Positions 43,954 through 53,664 of a stretch of 64,000 nucleotides of DNA are shown here, piece by piece; within the stretch, counting starts at the first letter, position 1; each line of letters starts with the position of its first letter. The stretch is from Magnetococcales bacterium (lineage in GTDB: Bacteria > Pseudomonadota > Magnetococcia > Magnetococcales > JADFYX01): assembly GCA_002753565.1 (NCBI GenBank), contig PEAM01000018.1, positions 1 through 64,000 on the forward strand. The letters are read 5' to 3'. The notes beneath the pieces are model-generated. The model had not been told where the DNA came from and did not search any database. It saw only the letters and a program-made list of their open reading frames with translations. The translations under genes and the position numbers were made by a program.

Positions 43954-44102
43954 ATAATCCTCCTGATAACCACCGTCAACCCTTTTTTTCTATACCCCAT
44001 CAAAAAAACAGTAAGCCCTTTGGCTGGCCGTTCCATCAAAAAAATGAGCCTTTCACTCTTTAGAACGCTCCATTTGGCGATAAAACCGGTTATAGTGAGC
44101 TG

Positions 44103-45671
44103 ATGAAACCATTCAACCTGGACAATCAGTTTATCCAAGAGTTACCCGGCGATCCCGAAAAGAGCAACCATCCCAGGAGTGTACAGGGTGCCTTCTGGTC
44201 TTCGGTGCTACCCAGAAAGGCCTCAGCCCCCAAACTCATCGCCCATGCCGCCGACATGGCAGCGCGGCTGGACCTCTCCCCTCAAGATGTCGATGACGAC
44301 GCCTTTGTGCAGCTTTTCTCAGGAAACCGCCCCCTCTCTGGCATGCACCCCTATGCCACCTGCTATGGTGGGCATCAATTTGGCCACTGGGCCGGTCAAC
44401 TGGGGGATGGACGGGCTATTTTTCTGGGAGAGGTGGTTAACAAGGCAGGGGAACGGTGGGAGTTACAGCTTAAAGGAGCCGGGCTGACCCCCTACTCTCG
44501 AGGGGGAGACGGACTGGCGGTATTGCGCTCCTCTCTGCGTGAGTTTCTCTGCAGCGAAGCCATGCACCATCTCGGCATTCCCACCACCCGAGCCTTGAGC
44601 CTGATCGCCACTGGCGACACGGTTATTCGAGATATGTTCTATGATGGCAATCCCCAGCCCGAAGCCGGTGCCGTCGTCTGTCGTGTTGCCCCCTCCTTCA
44701 TCCGTTTTGGCCATTTTGAACTCTTCAGCAAACGGGGTGAGCTGCCGCTTCTGGAACAGCTGCTCACCTTCACCCTCTCCCGAGATTTTCCTGAACTATC
44801 CTCCTCTACTCCCCTCAATGAGCAGCGACGCCAGTGGTTTAGAACGGTCTGTGAACGGACCGCCACCCTGATGGTTGAGTGGATGCGGGTGGGGTTTGTC
44901 CACGGTGTGATGAATACCGACAACCTCTCCATTCTCGGGCTCACCATCGACTACGGCCCATACGGCTGGATAGATAATCTGGACCCAACCTGGACCCCCA
45001 ACACCACCGACCTGCCAGGCAGACGGTACAGTTACGGTCGCCAGCCCGAGGTGGCCCGCTGGAACCTGGAACGACTGGCTGACGCCCTCACCCCCCTGAT
45101 GGACCAGGCCGACCTTTCAGAGGGGCTCAAATGTTTCGATCAGGCCTATTTTCACCATATGACCACCATGTTGGCTGGCAAGTTTGGCTTGCAGAGCTGG
45201 CAGGAGAGTGATGGCGCGCTGATTGAGACGGGATTTTCTCTGATGCATGAGGCCGAGGTCGATATGACCGATTTTTTCCGGCGTCTGGCCGACCTGCCCA
45301 CGGGAGGGTTTACCCTGGAGCCTCTACGCCACGCCTTTTACGATCAAGGGCTGTATCAGCACCACCATTCCGCTCTTTCTCACTGGCTCAGCCAACTTTC
45401 CCAGCGGGTTCAGACTGGGAACACCGCTTCGTTCAATGCCAACCGTTCCCAACATATGAACCAGATCAACCCACGGTTTATTCTACGCAACTATCTGGCC
45501 CAGCAGGCCATTGAAGCTGCAGAAAAGGGGGATTATCAACCCATCCATGACCTTCAAGAGGTGATGAAAACACCCTATGAGGAGAACCCTGCCCACAGTC
45601 AGTGGTATGGCCTCAGACCCGATTGGGCGAAAAAAAAGGCTGGCTGTTCCATGCTCTCCTGTAGCTCATAA
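44103..45671 (+). CDS. selO: SelO/YdiU protein adenylyltransferase (pseudokinase fold)
   Basis: The 522-residue protein matches SelO/YdiU. It has YATCYGGHQFGHWAGQLGDGRA, ELQLKGAGLTPYSRGGDGLAVLRSSLREFLCSEAMHHLGIPTTRAL, the catalytic VHGVMNTDNLSILGLTIDYGPYGW and the C-terminal NPRFILRNYLAQ. SelO transfers AMP from ATP to hydroxyl side chains of proteins and takes part in redox control. The C-terminus is KKAGCSMLSCSS; a Cys near this end is the usual bacterial replacement for selenocysteine. The start codon follows GTGAGC only weakly. It is divergent from phasin B across a shared upstream region. Confidence 0.93.
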   Translation: MKPFNLDNQFIQELPGDPEKSNHPRSVQGAFWSSVLPRKASAPKLIAHAADMAARLDLSPQDVDDDAFVQLFSGNRPLSGMHPYATCYGGHQFGHWAGQLGDGRAIFLGEVVNKAGERWELQLKGAGLTPYSRGGDGLAVLRSSLREFLCSEAMHHLGIPTTRALSLIATGDTVIRDMFYDGNPQPEAGAVVCRVAPSFIRFGHFELFSKRGELPLLEQLLTFTLSRDFPELSSSTPLNEQRRQWFRTVCERTATLMVEWMRVGFVHGVMNTDNLSILGLTIDYGPYGWIDNLDPTWTPNTTDLPGRRYSYGRQPEVARWNLERLADALTPLMDQADLSEGLKCFDQAYFHHMTTMLAGKFGLQSWQESDGALIETGFSLMHEAEVDMTDFFRRLADLPTGGFTLEPLRHAFYDQGLYQHHHSALSHWLSQLSQRVQTGNTASFNANRSQHMNQINPRFILRNYLAQQAIEAAEKGDYQPIHDLQEVMKTPYEENPAHSQWYGLRPDWAKKKAGCSMLSCSS

Positions 45672-45932
45672 TCAGCCCCCCGCTCACTTTTGGCTGCTGA
45701 CAACCAGCTGAAATAAAAAACAAGGGTTTCCAGGTTAAAGAGTGAACACTCCCAGGAACATTCCCCAATGCCACGAAATATGGCAGTATGAAGAATGGTT
45801 CGGAGAACAGGGGCAAACCAGATCTTGTCGAAGGGTGTTGTCCGTGGTATCTCAAACAGGATGGCAAACAGGATGGGGTGAGCCCCCAGGTTTTTTTGCG
45901 TGCAGTTTTTTTTAAATGAATGGAGCGATAGA

Positions 45933-46097
45933 ATGAAAAAGTATGAGTGTACCGTCTGTGGATTTGTTTACGATGAAGCCAAAGGCATGCCCGATCACGG
46001 TATCGACCCCGGCACCTTGTGGGAGAACGTACCGGCGGACTGGGAGTGCCCGGACTGTGGCGTATCGAAAGCCGAGTTCGAGATGGTCGAAGCTTAA
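45933..46097 (+). CDS. Rubredoxin
   Basis: The 54-residue protein is a typical one-iron rubredoxin. Two CxxC pairs, CTVCG and CPDCG, bind Fe, and the fold residues YVYDEAKG-like ([27 protein letters not shown]) are present. It carries single electrons in the cytoplasm. GGAG lies 11 bases before ATG 45933; a longer in-frame start lacks a ribosome site. A rubredoxin reductase follows at 73 bases, so the two form an electron-transfer pair, probably for superoxide or O2/NO detoxification. Confidence 0.97.
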   Translation: MKKYECTVCGFVYDEAKGMPDHGIDPGTLWENVPADWECPDCGVSKAEFEMVEA

Positions 46098-46170
46098 GAA
46101 GCCCTTTTTGGCTTGGCCTGGACAATGGTGAGCAGCGACCCAGCAATCACCCCCTTTTAAGGAGAGAGAG

Positions 46171-47304
46171 ATGAGACCAACCGTTATCATAGGAACCGGA
46201 CTGGCCGGTTATACCCTTGCCAAAGAGTTGCGTCGACTACAGTGGCAGGGGCCATTGGTGTTGGTCACAGAGGATGAGGGTCAATTCTATTCCAAACCGA
46301 TGCTCTCTGGCGCCCTGGCCAAAAAGAAGGATGTGGCGGCTTTGACCATGGCTTCGGCAGAAAAAATGGCTGCCGACCTGGATGCCCAGATTCTAACCCA
46401 GAGCCAGGTAACAGCCATCGATACCCAGGAGAAACAGCTGACCATCAACGGCCAGAAGCAGCCCTACGACAAGCTGGTTCTGGCCATCGGCTCTTTCCCC
46501 ATTCGGCTGCCCCTCACAGGCAGTGGGGCTGAAGAGGTGGTTTCGGTCAACAATCTCACCGATTATGGCCACTTTCTAAACCGTCTTGAAAAGGCTCACC
46601 ATGTGGCCATTATTGGTCCCGGCCTGATCGGTTCGGAATTTGCCAACGACCTCCTCCTCTCCGGACGGCAGGTCACCATGATAGGCCCGGATAAATGGCC
46701 CATCAACACCCTGATTCCCGAGGAGATTGGTCGGGCTGTACAGAAAACTTTGGCAGAAAAAGGGGCCACCTGGCATCTGGAGACTTTTAACGGCCCTATC
46801 GAAAAAGAGACAAAGGGCTACTCGACTGTTTTGAAAAGCGGCGTCAAGGTAGAAGCCGATCTTATCCTCTCCGCCGTCGGAGTCCGCCCCACTGTCGAAC
46901 TGGCCAAAAAGGCCGGCGTGGAGGTCAACCGGGGTATTGTCACCGACAGCTTCTTAAAAACCAGCGTCGACTCCCTCTATGCCCTGGGAGATTGTGCCGA
47001 AGTGGCGGGACGGAATCTTCCCTTTATCGCCCCCCTGATGATCCAGGCCAAAGCGCTGGCCAAAACTCTGGCAGGCACCGAGACAGAGGTGGTCTATCCT
47101 GCCATGCCGGTGGTGATCAAAACCACACTCTATCCTGTGGTTACCCAGCCCCCCCCCATGGGTGCCCAAGGGGCGTGGCGGATTGATGCCACCGACAAGG
47201 GAATTATCGGTCGTTTTTATAATAAAGAGGACAAGCTGATTGGCTTTGCCCTGGGTGGAGAGGCGACAGACCAGAAAGCGGCTCTGACCAAAGAGTTGGA
47301 ATGA
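46171..47304 (+). CDS. NAD(P)H:rubredoxin reductase (FAD-dependent)
   Basis: The 377-residue protein begins with an FAD-binding TVIIGTGLAGYTLAKELRRL. The central NAD(P)H-binding motif is VAIIGPGLIGSEFANDLLLSG, and the second FAD motif is LYALGDCAE. It is close to AlkT/RubB and NorW-type reductases. It passes electrons from NAD(P)H to the adjacent rubredoxin. AAGGAGAGAG lies just before the ATG. The CPA2 antiporter gene starts 22 bases after the stop, so a three-gene operon is likely. Confidence 0.9.
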   Translation: MRPTVIIGTGLAGYTLAKELRRLQWQGPLVLVTEDEGQFYSKPMLSGALAKKKDVAALTMASAEKMAADLDAQILTQSQVTAIDTQEKQLTINGQKQPYDKLVLAIGSFPIRLPLTGSGAEEVVSVNNLTDYGHFLNRLEKAHHVAIIGPGLIGSEFANDLLLSGRQVTMIGPDKWPINTLIPEEIGRAVQKTLAEKGATWHLETFNGPIEKETKGYSTVLKSGVKVEADLILSAVGVRPTVELAKKAGVEVNRGIVTDSFLKTSVDSLYALGDCAEVAGRNLPFIAPLMIQAKALAKTLAGTETEVVYPAMPVVIKTTLYPVVTQPPPMGAQGAWRIDATDKGIIGRFYNKEDKLIGFALGGEATDQKAALTKELE

Positions 47305-47325
47305 TGCTCTGGTTGCTGCCATAGA

Positions 47326-48999
47326 ATGGATACCTATCTCATTCTCATTGTGGGGGCCATGGCTATTGCAGTTCTGCTCAACCTGATTCTTCACTACCTC
47401 TCCATGCCACCGGTGTTGGGCTACATTGCTACCGGCGTGACGGTCTCTGCTCTCTTTGGGCTGGGAGGTTCGGGGCCAGACCCCCTTCTGCAAGAGATTG
47501 GCGAGTTGGGCATCGTCTTCCTGATGTTTACCATTGGTCTGGAATTTTCCATGGAACATTTGCGGGAGATGCGCCGGGAGGTGCTGCTTCACGGAGGGCT
47601 TCAGGTTCTGTTAACCGGTACCCTGTTAGGCACCCTGGCCCACACCTTTTTGGATGTTTCCACCCGAGGCGCCATCATCATCGGTCTGGCTTTGGCGCTC
47701 TCCTCAACAGCCATTGTCCTTAAATGGCTTAACGACGAAAAAGAGTCCCACAAGCCCTACGGCCGTCATGTCATGGGTATCTTGATCTTTCAAGATCTGT
47801 CTGTCATTCCCATTTTGGTGATGATCCGGTTTTTTACCAATCAGGATCACACCATCACCTTTCTTCTTTTAGAGACGATGGTCGGGGCTGCCGCCGCTTT
47901 TACCATCATCTATCTGATGGGAAAATTTGTTATCGATCGTCTGCTCAAAGCGGTGAGCGATGCCCGCTCCCACGAACTGTTCGTGGCAGCCGTCCTGCTT
48001 ATTGTCGTCGCCGCCGCTCTGCTGACCCATAGCTTGGGCTTTTCCTATTCGTTGGGGGCCTTTCTTGCCGGTTTGATGATTGCAGAGACCAAATACCGCT
48101 ATCAGGTCGAGGCCGACCTGGTCCCCTTTCGCAATCTGCTGTTAGGGGTTTTTTTCGTCACGGTCGGCATGCAGGTTCAACTAAGCTATCTGCTTGATCA
48201 CTGGCTACTGATTTCGACCTTGGCAGCCGGACTCATCTTAATTAAAGGGTTGATGGTTTTTGCTCTGATTCGACTGACAGAGAACAGCTCTACCGCCATT
48301 AAAGCCGGGTTGGCTCTGGCTCAAGGGGGGGGCTTTTCGTTTGCTGTTTTTCAAATCTCCAACCAGGAGGGGCTTCTGGCGTCTGATCTGGTACAACTGC
48401 TGGTCATCGTCATGGTCTTGACCATGTTCCTGACCCCTCTTATCCTCCGTCACCTGGATCGTCTGGGCGATTTTTTTTCAACGGCTGTCGATGAGGACCC
48501 CAAAGAAGCAAACTTTTCAACCCTGGAGAACAACCGGCTGGTCACCTGCGGGGTCGAGCGCTGTCTATCTGTTGAGATGGAAGATAAACATGTGGTGGTG
48601 ATTGGCTACGGAGATTTGGGGAAACTGATCATGAGGCAACTCAAAGAGCAGTCGTTCCCTGCTGTCGCCATCGAATTTCAGCGCAGGACGGTCCAAGAGG
48701 GAATGGAGGCCGGTGATGCGGTTATCTTCGGTAATGCCGCCCAGCGAACCATCCTGGAGAAAGCCTTTGTTGGTGATGCCCTGGCGGTTATCATTGCGAT
48801 GGAGGATAAACACAGCATACGCTTGGTTTGCGAAGCGGTGGCGGAGGTGGCCCATGAACCGGTCATTGTGGTCAGACAGTCCGAAAAAATCGCCCGCACC
48901 CTCTTGGAAGGGTTGCCGATTAAAAGTTTGGTAGATGAAAACAAGGAGGTAGCCAGAATTTTGATTGAACATGCGACCCAGTGCAACCTTCCCTCCTGA
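47326..48999 (+). CDS. CPA2-family monovalent cation:proton antiporter with TrkA-N domain (KefB/YbaL type)
   Basis: This 557-residue protein has a sodium/proton-exchanger domain of about 12 membrane helices (residues 1-380). It contains LGELGIVFLMFTIGLEFSM, ALALSSTAIVLKWL and GAFLAGLMIAETKYRYQVEADLVPFRNLLLG. A C-terminal RCK-type Rossmann domain follows (HVVVIGYGDLGKLIMRQL). It exports K+ or Na+ in exchange for H+, gated by a nucleotide or glutathione-like ligand on the Rossmann domain. It is probably cotranscribed with the rubredoxin reductase and may protect against electrophile or redox stress, as Kef does (inference). Confidence 0.88.
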   Translation: MDTYLILIVGAMAIAVLLNLILHYLSMPPVLGYIATGVTVSALFGLGGSGPDPLLQEIGELGIVFLMFTIGLEFSMEHLREMRREVLLHGGLQVLLTGTLLGTLAHTFLDVSTRGAIIIGLALALSSTAIVLKWLNDEKESHKPYGRHVMGILIFQDLSVIPILVMIRFFTNQDHTITFLLLETMVGAAAAFTIIYLMGKFVIDRLLKAVSDARSHELFVAAVLLIVVAAALLTHSLGFSYSLGAFLAGLMIAETKYRYQVEADLVPFRNLLLGVFFVTVGMQVQLSYLLDHWLLISTLAAGLILIKGLMVFALIRLTENSSTAIKAGLALAQGGGFSFAVFQISNQEGLLASDLVQLLVIVMVLTMFLTPLILRHLDRLGDFFSTAVDEDPKEANFSTLENNRLVTCGVERCLSVEMEDKHVVVIGYGDLGKLIMRQLKEQSFPAVAIEFQRRTVQEGMEAGDAVIFGNAAQRTILEKAFVGDALAVIIAMEDKHSIRLVCEAVAEVAHEPVIVVRQSEKIARTLLEGLPIKSLVDENKEVARILIEHATQCNLPS

Positions 49000-49178
49000 C
49001 CCCCTTTCCTTCTCTTTCCCCATCAAACCGCACTATTCTTATATATATTTCTTCTTGTTGCCCCCAGTCTGCTGGGTACGGTACTGTGTTGGGTGAATGT
49101 TTTCTCATCCATGGAGTGATGTGTCTAATTTTCCTTATAATAACAACGATATAAGTCAGATGTTACAGGGAGATGATA

Positions 49179-51080
49179 ATGGTTTTCAATGCCGGCAACT
49201 GTAGAAACACGACTAAAAGCACCCTCCATGGAGTGGGCGACAAGAACCGACGACTCAAAGTGTGGTATCTGCGTAACTGGCCCATTCTTCCCAAGATTCT
49301 CTTTATCTCTTTTTTGGGTGTGACCCTGATTCTTGGCGTCACCTTCTCTTTCTTCATACCCTACGTTGAGAGCCATATCATCAGTGGCAAAAAAAATGCC
49401 ACCAAGCAGACTGTGGAAGTGGCCTATGGGGTTCTGGAACATTTCAATTTTTTGGTCACCAACGGAACCTACCAGCCCGAACAGGCCCAGGAGTTGGCTA
49501 AGAGTGCCATCAAGCAGCTACGTTATCATGAAAAAGAGTATTTTTGGATCAACGATGAAACCCCCAAAATGGTCATGCACCCAACAGTACCTGATCTGGA
49601 CGGCAAGGATTTAACCGACTTTTCCGATCCGAACGGGGTGTTTCTTTTTCAGGAGTTTGTGCGGGTCACCCAGAGTAAAGGGGGTGGGTTTGTTCAATAT
49701 ATGTGGCCCAAACCGGGCGGAAAAGAGAATGTACCCGTCTCGAAGATATCCTATGTCAAACGGTTTAAGCCCTGGGGGTGGATTATCGGTAGCGGCATCT
49801 ATCTGGATGATGTGGAACGGGATATCTCTGACCTTCGCTCCATTACCATGTGGGGGGCAATCTTTTTTACCTTTGTCACCATGATGCTCTCTTTCTGGAT
49901 CGGCCGCAGCATTACCCTCCGTCTGGACAAGGTGATCGACGGTCTCAAAGAGGTGGCGCAAGGTAAGGGGGATGTGGACCAACGAAAATGTATCGCCATC
50001 ACCTCCATCGATGAGATCGGCACCCTCTCCTCCGAGTTTAACGCCCTGATGGAGTCTATCAGCAACCTGACCCGTTTCAGAAAAGTGATTGAAGAGGATG
50101 AAAACATCAATGAGGTCTACTCGCGTCTCTGGGATGTTTTTACTCTGGAGATCGGTTTTAAAGAGGTTGTTATCTTTGAGGTAGATGAAATTCACGGGGT
50201 CATGAAGTTGGCCTACCCCTTGAACTTTCAAGAAGATAGGATGTACTGCAGCCCGGATATTCTCGACCAGTGCGGCCTCTGCAAAGCCAAACGAACCGGT
50301 CACGAAATCTCTTCGTTGGACTTTCATAAAATTTGCAAACAGTTTCTCCATATGGATGAACCCATCCACCATGTCTGTCTGCCCATGACCATTGGGGGTG
50401 GAATTATGGGGGTGGTGCAGTTTATTTTCAATCAGCGCGAAAAAGGGGGAATCAATCCCGAGTTGATTGCGGGGCAGGTGGATAAGGCAAGCCAGTTTAT
50501 CAAAGAGGCTCTTCCGGTTATTGAGTCCAAACGGTTGACCGCCACCTTGCGGGAATCAGCCCTGGTTGACCCCATGACCGGCCTGCATAATCGTCGCTTT
50601 TTGCAAGAGTGTGCCAACGGCCTCTGTTCTGGCAGCAAACGGCGTGGCAAGAGCATTGGCATACTCATGGGCGATCTGGACTTCTTTAAACAGGTCAACG
50701 ATACCCACGGTCACGATGTCGGGGACGAGGTATTGAAAAAAACCGCCAATATTCTTAGAGATACCGTCAGAGAGTCCGATTTGGTGGTCCGGTTTGGTGG
50801 AGAGGAGTTTATTGTTATTCTGGTGGATATTGAAGAGGAGGAGCTGGTACCCCTGGCCGAAAAGCTGAGAAAACAGATTGAAGCCGCCGAATTTGCCATT
50901 TCCGGTCAGCCACCCCTCAAAAAGACCATCAGTATCGGCGCCAGCATCTACCCCGAAGATGAGGATGGATTTTGGAAAACCCTCAAATTTGCCGATGTCG
51001 CCCTCTATAAAGCCAAGGAGGAGGGTCGCAACCGCACCGTGCGTTTTACCAAAGAGATGTGGGAACAGCAGCAATACTAA
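49179..51080 (+). CDS. Cache-HAMP-GGDEF diguanylate cyclase
   Basis: The 633-residue protein has a membrane helix (about 38-60), a periplasmic single-Cache domain (YHEKEYFWINDETPKMVMHPTVPDLDGKDLTDFSDPNG, then KRFKPWGWIIGSGIYLDDVE) and a second helix (about 225-245). A HAMP region follows (LRLDKVIDGLKEVAQGKGD). A GAF-like domain of about 150 residues precedes the GGDEF domain. The active site is GGEEF. An RESD motif (the RxxD inhibitory site) lies five residues upstream, so product inhibition by c-di-GMP is likely. There is no EAL domain. ATG at 49179 is preferred because AGGGAG lies 6 bases upstream. Confidence 0.92.
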   Translation: MVFNAGNCRNTTKSTLHGVGDKNRRLKVWYLRNWPILPKILFISFLGVTLILGVTFSFFIPYVESHIISGKKNATKQTVEVAYGVLEHFNFLVTNGTYQPEQAQELAKSAIKQLRYHEKEYFWINDETPKMVMHPTVPDLDGKDLTDFSDPNGVFLFQEFVRVTQSKGGGFVQYMWPKPGGKENVPVSKISYVKRFKPWGWIIGSGIYLDDVERDISDLRSITMWGAIFFTFVTMMLSFWIGRSITLRLDKVIDGLKEVAQGKGDVDQRKCIAITSIDEIGTLSSEFNALMESISNLTRFRKVIEEDENINEVYSRLWDVFTLEIGFKEVVIFEVDEIHGVMKLAYPLNFQEDRMYCSPDILDQCGLCKAKRTGHEISSLDFHKICKQFLHMDEPIHHVCLPMTIGGGIMGVVQFIFNQREKGGINPELIAGQVDKASQFIKEALPVIESKRLTATLRESALVDPMTGLHNRRFLQECANGLCSGSKRRGKSIGILMGDLDFFKQVNDTHGHDVGDEVLKKTANILRDTVRESDLVVRFGGEEFIVILVDIEEEELVPLAEKLRKQIEAAEFAISGQPPLKKTISIGASIYPEDEDGFWKTLKFADVALYKAKEEGRNRTVRFTKEMWEQQQY

Positions 51081-51083
51081 CCC

Positions 51084-51128
51084 CCTCCCCCTTGTTGCCG
51101 CCAGGGATGGTTGGCAACACGGGGGAGG
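51084..51128. terminator. Bidirectional terminator hairpin
   Basis: CCTCCCCCTTGTTGCC (51084-51099) and GGCAACACGGGGGAGG (51113-51128) pair at 15 of 16 positions. It lies between the convergent diguanylate cyclase and ferredoxin genes, 4 and 11 bases from their stops. No T run. Confidence 0.7.
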
Positions 51129-51138
51129 CTATCTCCCT

Positions 51139-52650
51139 CTAACCGATTCCATCCAAGATCATCCGGTTCTTTTTCGACCGACTCTCCCCAACCGATGTAA
51201 CCCGGATGGCGGCCTTGTCCATGACCGGGCACTTATTTTCACAGATGCCGCAACCAATACAGGCCGATGGTTCGACATAGGGCTGTTTAACCTGACGCAT
51301 CGCCCCCTTGCGATCCACCACCTGAGTCGACCGATACCAGATGGCCTTGGGAGAGGTGGGACAGACCTCCTCACAGACAATACAGGGGGTCTGCATGGCC
51401 CAGGGCAGACAGCGACCCCGATCAAAAAAGGCGGTCCCCAGGGTGATCGGTTTTTCAAAGGGGCTTTGGCCAACCTTCTCTTCCACCGAGATAGGGCGGA
51501 TGGCTGCCGTGGGGCAGACCTGACCACACAACACACAGTGGTGTTCACAATAGCCCTGGCGGTTGATGAGAATGGGGGTCCACAACCCCTCAAAGCCCGA
51601 CTCCAACAGAGCCGGCTGCAAAACGTTGGTCGGACAGACCCGCATACAGGCAGCACACTTGATGCAGCGGGCCAGAAAGTCCCCCTCCTCCAAGGATCCC
51701 GGTGGTCGGATCACCTCGGGGGTTGGTGAGGCCTGGGCCGTTGTCGAACTTCGGAGCATGGGATAGAGAACCACCCCACCCACGGCGGTTTCCAACAGTC
51801 GCCGCCGGCCCACATCCAACGGCTTACCCACGGAGCTTTGCGCACGGGGGAGACCAAAATGCAGAGCCGACTCCGGGCACTGCTCCAGGCAGTTCATACA
51901 GAGGTGGCACTCGGTCACCCGCAGCTCATGGTGGGGATCACACCCCCCCTGACAATCGTGAAGACATTTTGAACAGTCGGTACATTTGTCGATATCCCGG
52001 CGGATTCTAAACAGCGACCACTGGGAGAAAACCCCCAACAACGCCCCCAAGGGGCAGAGTACCCGACACCAAAAACGGGTTAAAAAGCGGTTGGCAATCA
52101 GCAGGATAAACAAAAGAGCAGTAACAAAAACACCGCCATGAAAAAGGGGGGCGTTCAGATAGATTCCCATACCGGCCCGGTCTGCTCCCGGCAACACAGA
52201 GAGCACAAAAGAGCGGGTAATCAGAGCAATGGGGTCCAGCAGCCCAATCTGCAACACACCAAAACCAGAGAGAACCAACAGCAAGGCTAAAAGGTAATAT
52301 TTAATCCGATACAGAGGACGATATCGGTTGACCTGATGGGATTCGGCCGGCCGGCGATGGTTGGCAAAGTGGCTCAACCACTGATTGAGAATTCCCAAAG
52401 GACAGACCCAGGAACAGAAAAATCGTCCCAAAAACAGGGTGGGAATAAGAATAAGCCCCGAGAGAGCCAGCCCTTTGTAGAGGGTTCCGCTGGTTAAAAA
52501 AGTGGCCAGTGCTGTCAGGGGGTTCATCTCCAAAAAGAGCGAGACCTCATACCCTTTCAGATGGTTGAAATCGGTAGAAAAGAGAAAAAACAGAAAGAGG
52601 CCGAAGAAGAAAAAGGCATAAATTCGGCGAATGGTACGCAGCCCCGGCAT
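51139..52650 (-). CDS. NapH/NapG-like membrane ferredoxin fusion
   Basis: The 503-residue protein has an N-terminal polytopic part of four membrane helices (about 12-30, 62-80, 115-135, 175-195). Two FCSWVCP and WCRVLCPLG motifs are characteristic of NapH/MauN/CcoG-type proteins. The C-terminal part carries many 4Fe-4S motifs: CTDCSKCLHDC, CHLCMNCLEQCP, CIKCAACMRVCP, CEHHCVLCGQVCP, CIVCEEVCP and CIGCGICENKCP. The chain should move electrons from the quinone pool to a periplasmic partner. Start is 10 bases after the stop of the DUF362 gene. It is the last gene of the operon with AKR, DUF6599 and DUF362. Confidence 0.88.
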   Translation of the reverse strand: MPGLRTIRRIYAFFFFGLFLFFLFSTDFNHLKGYEVSLFLEMNPLTALATFLTSGTLYKGLALSGLILIPTLFLGRFFCSWVCPLGILNQWLSHFANHRRPAESHQVNRYRPLYRIKYYLLALLLVLSGFGVLQIGLLDPIALITRSFVLSVLPGADRAGMGIYLNAPLFHGGVFVTALLFILLIANRFLTRFWCRVLCPLGALLGVFSQWSLFRIRRDIDKCTDCSKCLHDCQGGCDPHHELRVTECHLCMNCLEQCPESALHFGLPRAQSSVGKPLDVGRRRLLETAVGGVVLYPMLRSSTTAQASPTPEVIRPPGSLEEGDFLARCIKCAACMRVCPTNVLQPALLESGFEGLWTPILINRQGYCEHHCVLCGQVCPTAAIRPISVEEKVGQSPFEKPITLGTAFFDRGRCLPWAMQTPCIVCEEVCPTSPKAIWYRSTQVVDRKGAMRQVKQPYVEPSACIGCGICENKCPVMDKAAIRVTSVGESRSKKNRMILDGIG

Positions 52651-52659
52651 ATCGTCCCC

Positions 52660-53664
52660 CTACCCGATCTGGGATTCAGAAAAGTGAAGAGATCGCCAAT
52701 CAACCTGACCCAGATTGCGCCTTTGGGCCAGAGATAAAAAAGGCACCTGTTCAGGCGTCAGCCCCAAAAAGGCCAGGGCAAAACTATCCAGGGCCACCTC
52801 ATCCAGAGAGGCGATAACGGTGTTTTCCCGTGCCACATCGGCCGGATTGCCGCCAGATGGCCCGTTGCGCTTTAACACCCTCACCGCATCCATAAGGGTC
52901 AGGGTCGGTTTAAAGGCGTTGGCCAGATCGACAATCGAGGTATGAATATCCTGATGGAGCTGATTACGACGCCCTCCCAACACCCCATACCAATTTTTCA
53001 TGGCCAGGGTACAGCCACTTAAAGAGTGGTGTTTGACAATGGGTAGGTTGATGATTTTATCCGCCTGCAACACAAAACGAGAGATCGGCCACTGTTTTAA
53101 AAGATCCCCCCCCATGTTGGCCACCCTAAAGTCCTCTTTGTCACACAACACCACCTCACCGCCGGCCTGTTGAACGGCCTGGAGGATGCCCGAGCGGCTA
53201 AAACAGCGCTGGGGGTCATTCATGGAGATATCACTTACCCAGATCGCCCCGGCTCCGGCCTCCCGACAGAGATTGACCACCGCCCCCACCACCTCTGGGC
53301 CGGTATTGGCGGCCTGCTCCGGCATGCGGTCCCAGCCAACATTGGGCTTGAGCAGAACCCGATCTCCCTTGTTGATAAAGCGACCGATTCCACCCAGCTT
53401 CTCTACCGCCTGCCGCACCATGGCATCCACCTGGCTACCACGAACAATGGCAAGCATGGGATAGTGCAGGGAGCGCTCTACCCGAAAATCCGGTAGATCG
53501 GCAACCGGTTCGGCACGGTGACGGAGGGGTTGGTCGGAGTAGGTAAAATAGCCGCCGGCCGCCAACAAGGCTGCCGAACCGGAGAGTATACCGGCACGCG
53601 TTAAAAAAAACCGCCGCCCCTGATCCAGCTCACGCCTATTGCGCTTGATGATCCGTCTGGCCAT
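52660..53664 (-). CDS. DUF362 protein, Tat-exported
   Basis: The 334-residue protein has a twin-arginine signal (GRRFFLTRAGILSG followed by SAALLAAGGYFTY). The body carries DUF362 features: VLLKPNVGWDRMPEQAANTGPEVVGAVVNLCREAGA, DKIINLPIVKHHSLSGCTLAMKNWYGVLG, and a C-terminal ASLDEVALDSFALAFLG. DUF362 proteins are often tied to iron-sulfur redox chains, but the reaction is unknown. The start overlaps the end of the DUF6599 gene by 29 bases. A TTG at 53715 could extend it by 17 residues, but the ATG at 53664 fits the Tat signal better. It feeds naturally into the NapH/NapG-like gene. Confidence 0.85.
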   Translation of the reverse strand: MARRIIKRNRRELDQGRRFFLTRAGILSGSAALLAAGGYFTYSDQPLRHRAEPVADLPDFRVERSLHYPMLAIVRGSQVDAMVRQAVEKLGGIGRFINKGDRVLLKPNVGWDRMPEQAANTGPEVVGAVVNLCREAGAGAIWVSDISMNDPQRCFSRSGILQAVQQAGGEVVLCDKEDFRVANMGGDLLKQWPISRFVLQADKIINLPIVKHHSLSGCTLAMKNWYGVLGGRRNQLHQDIHTSIVDLANAFKPTLTLMDAVRVLKRNGPSGGNPADVARENTVIASLDEVALDSFALAFLGLTPEQVPFLSLAQRRNLGQVDWRSLHFSESQIG

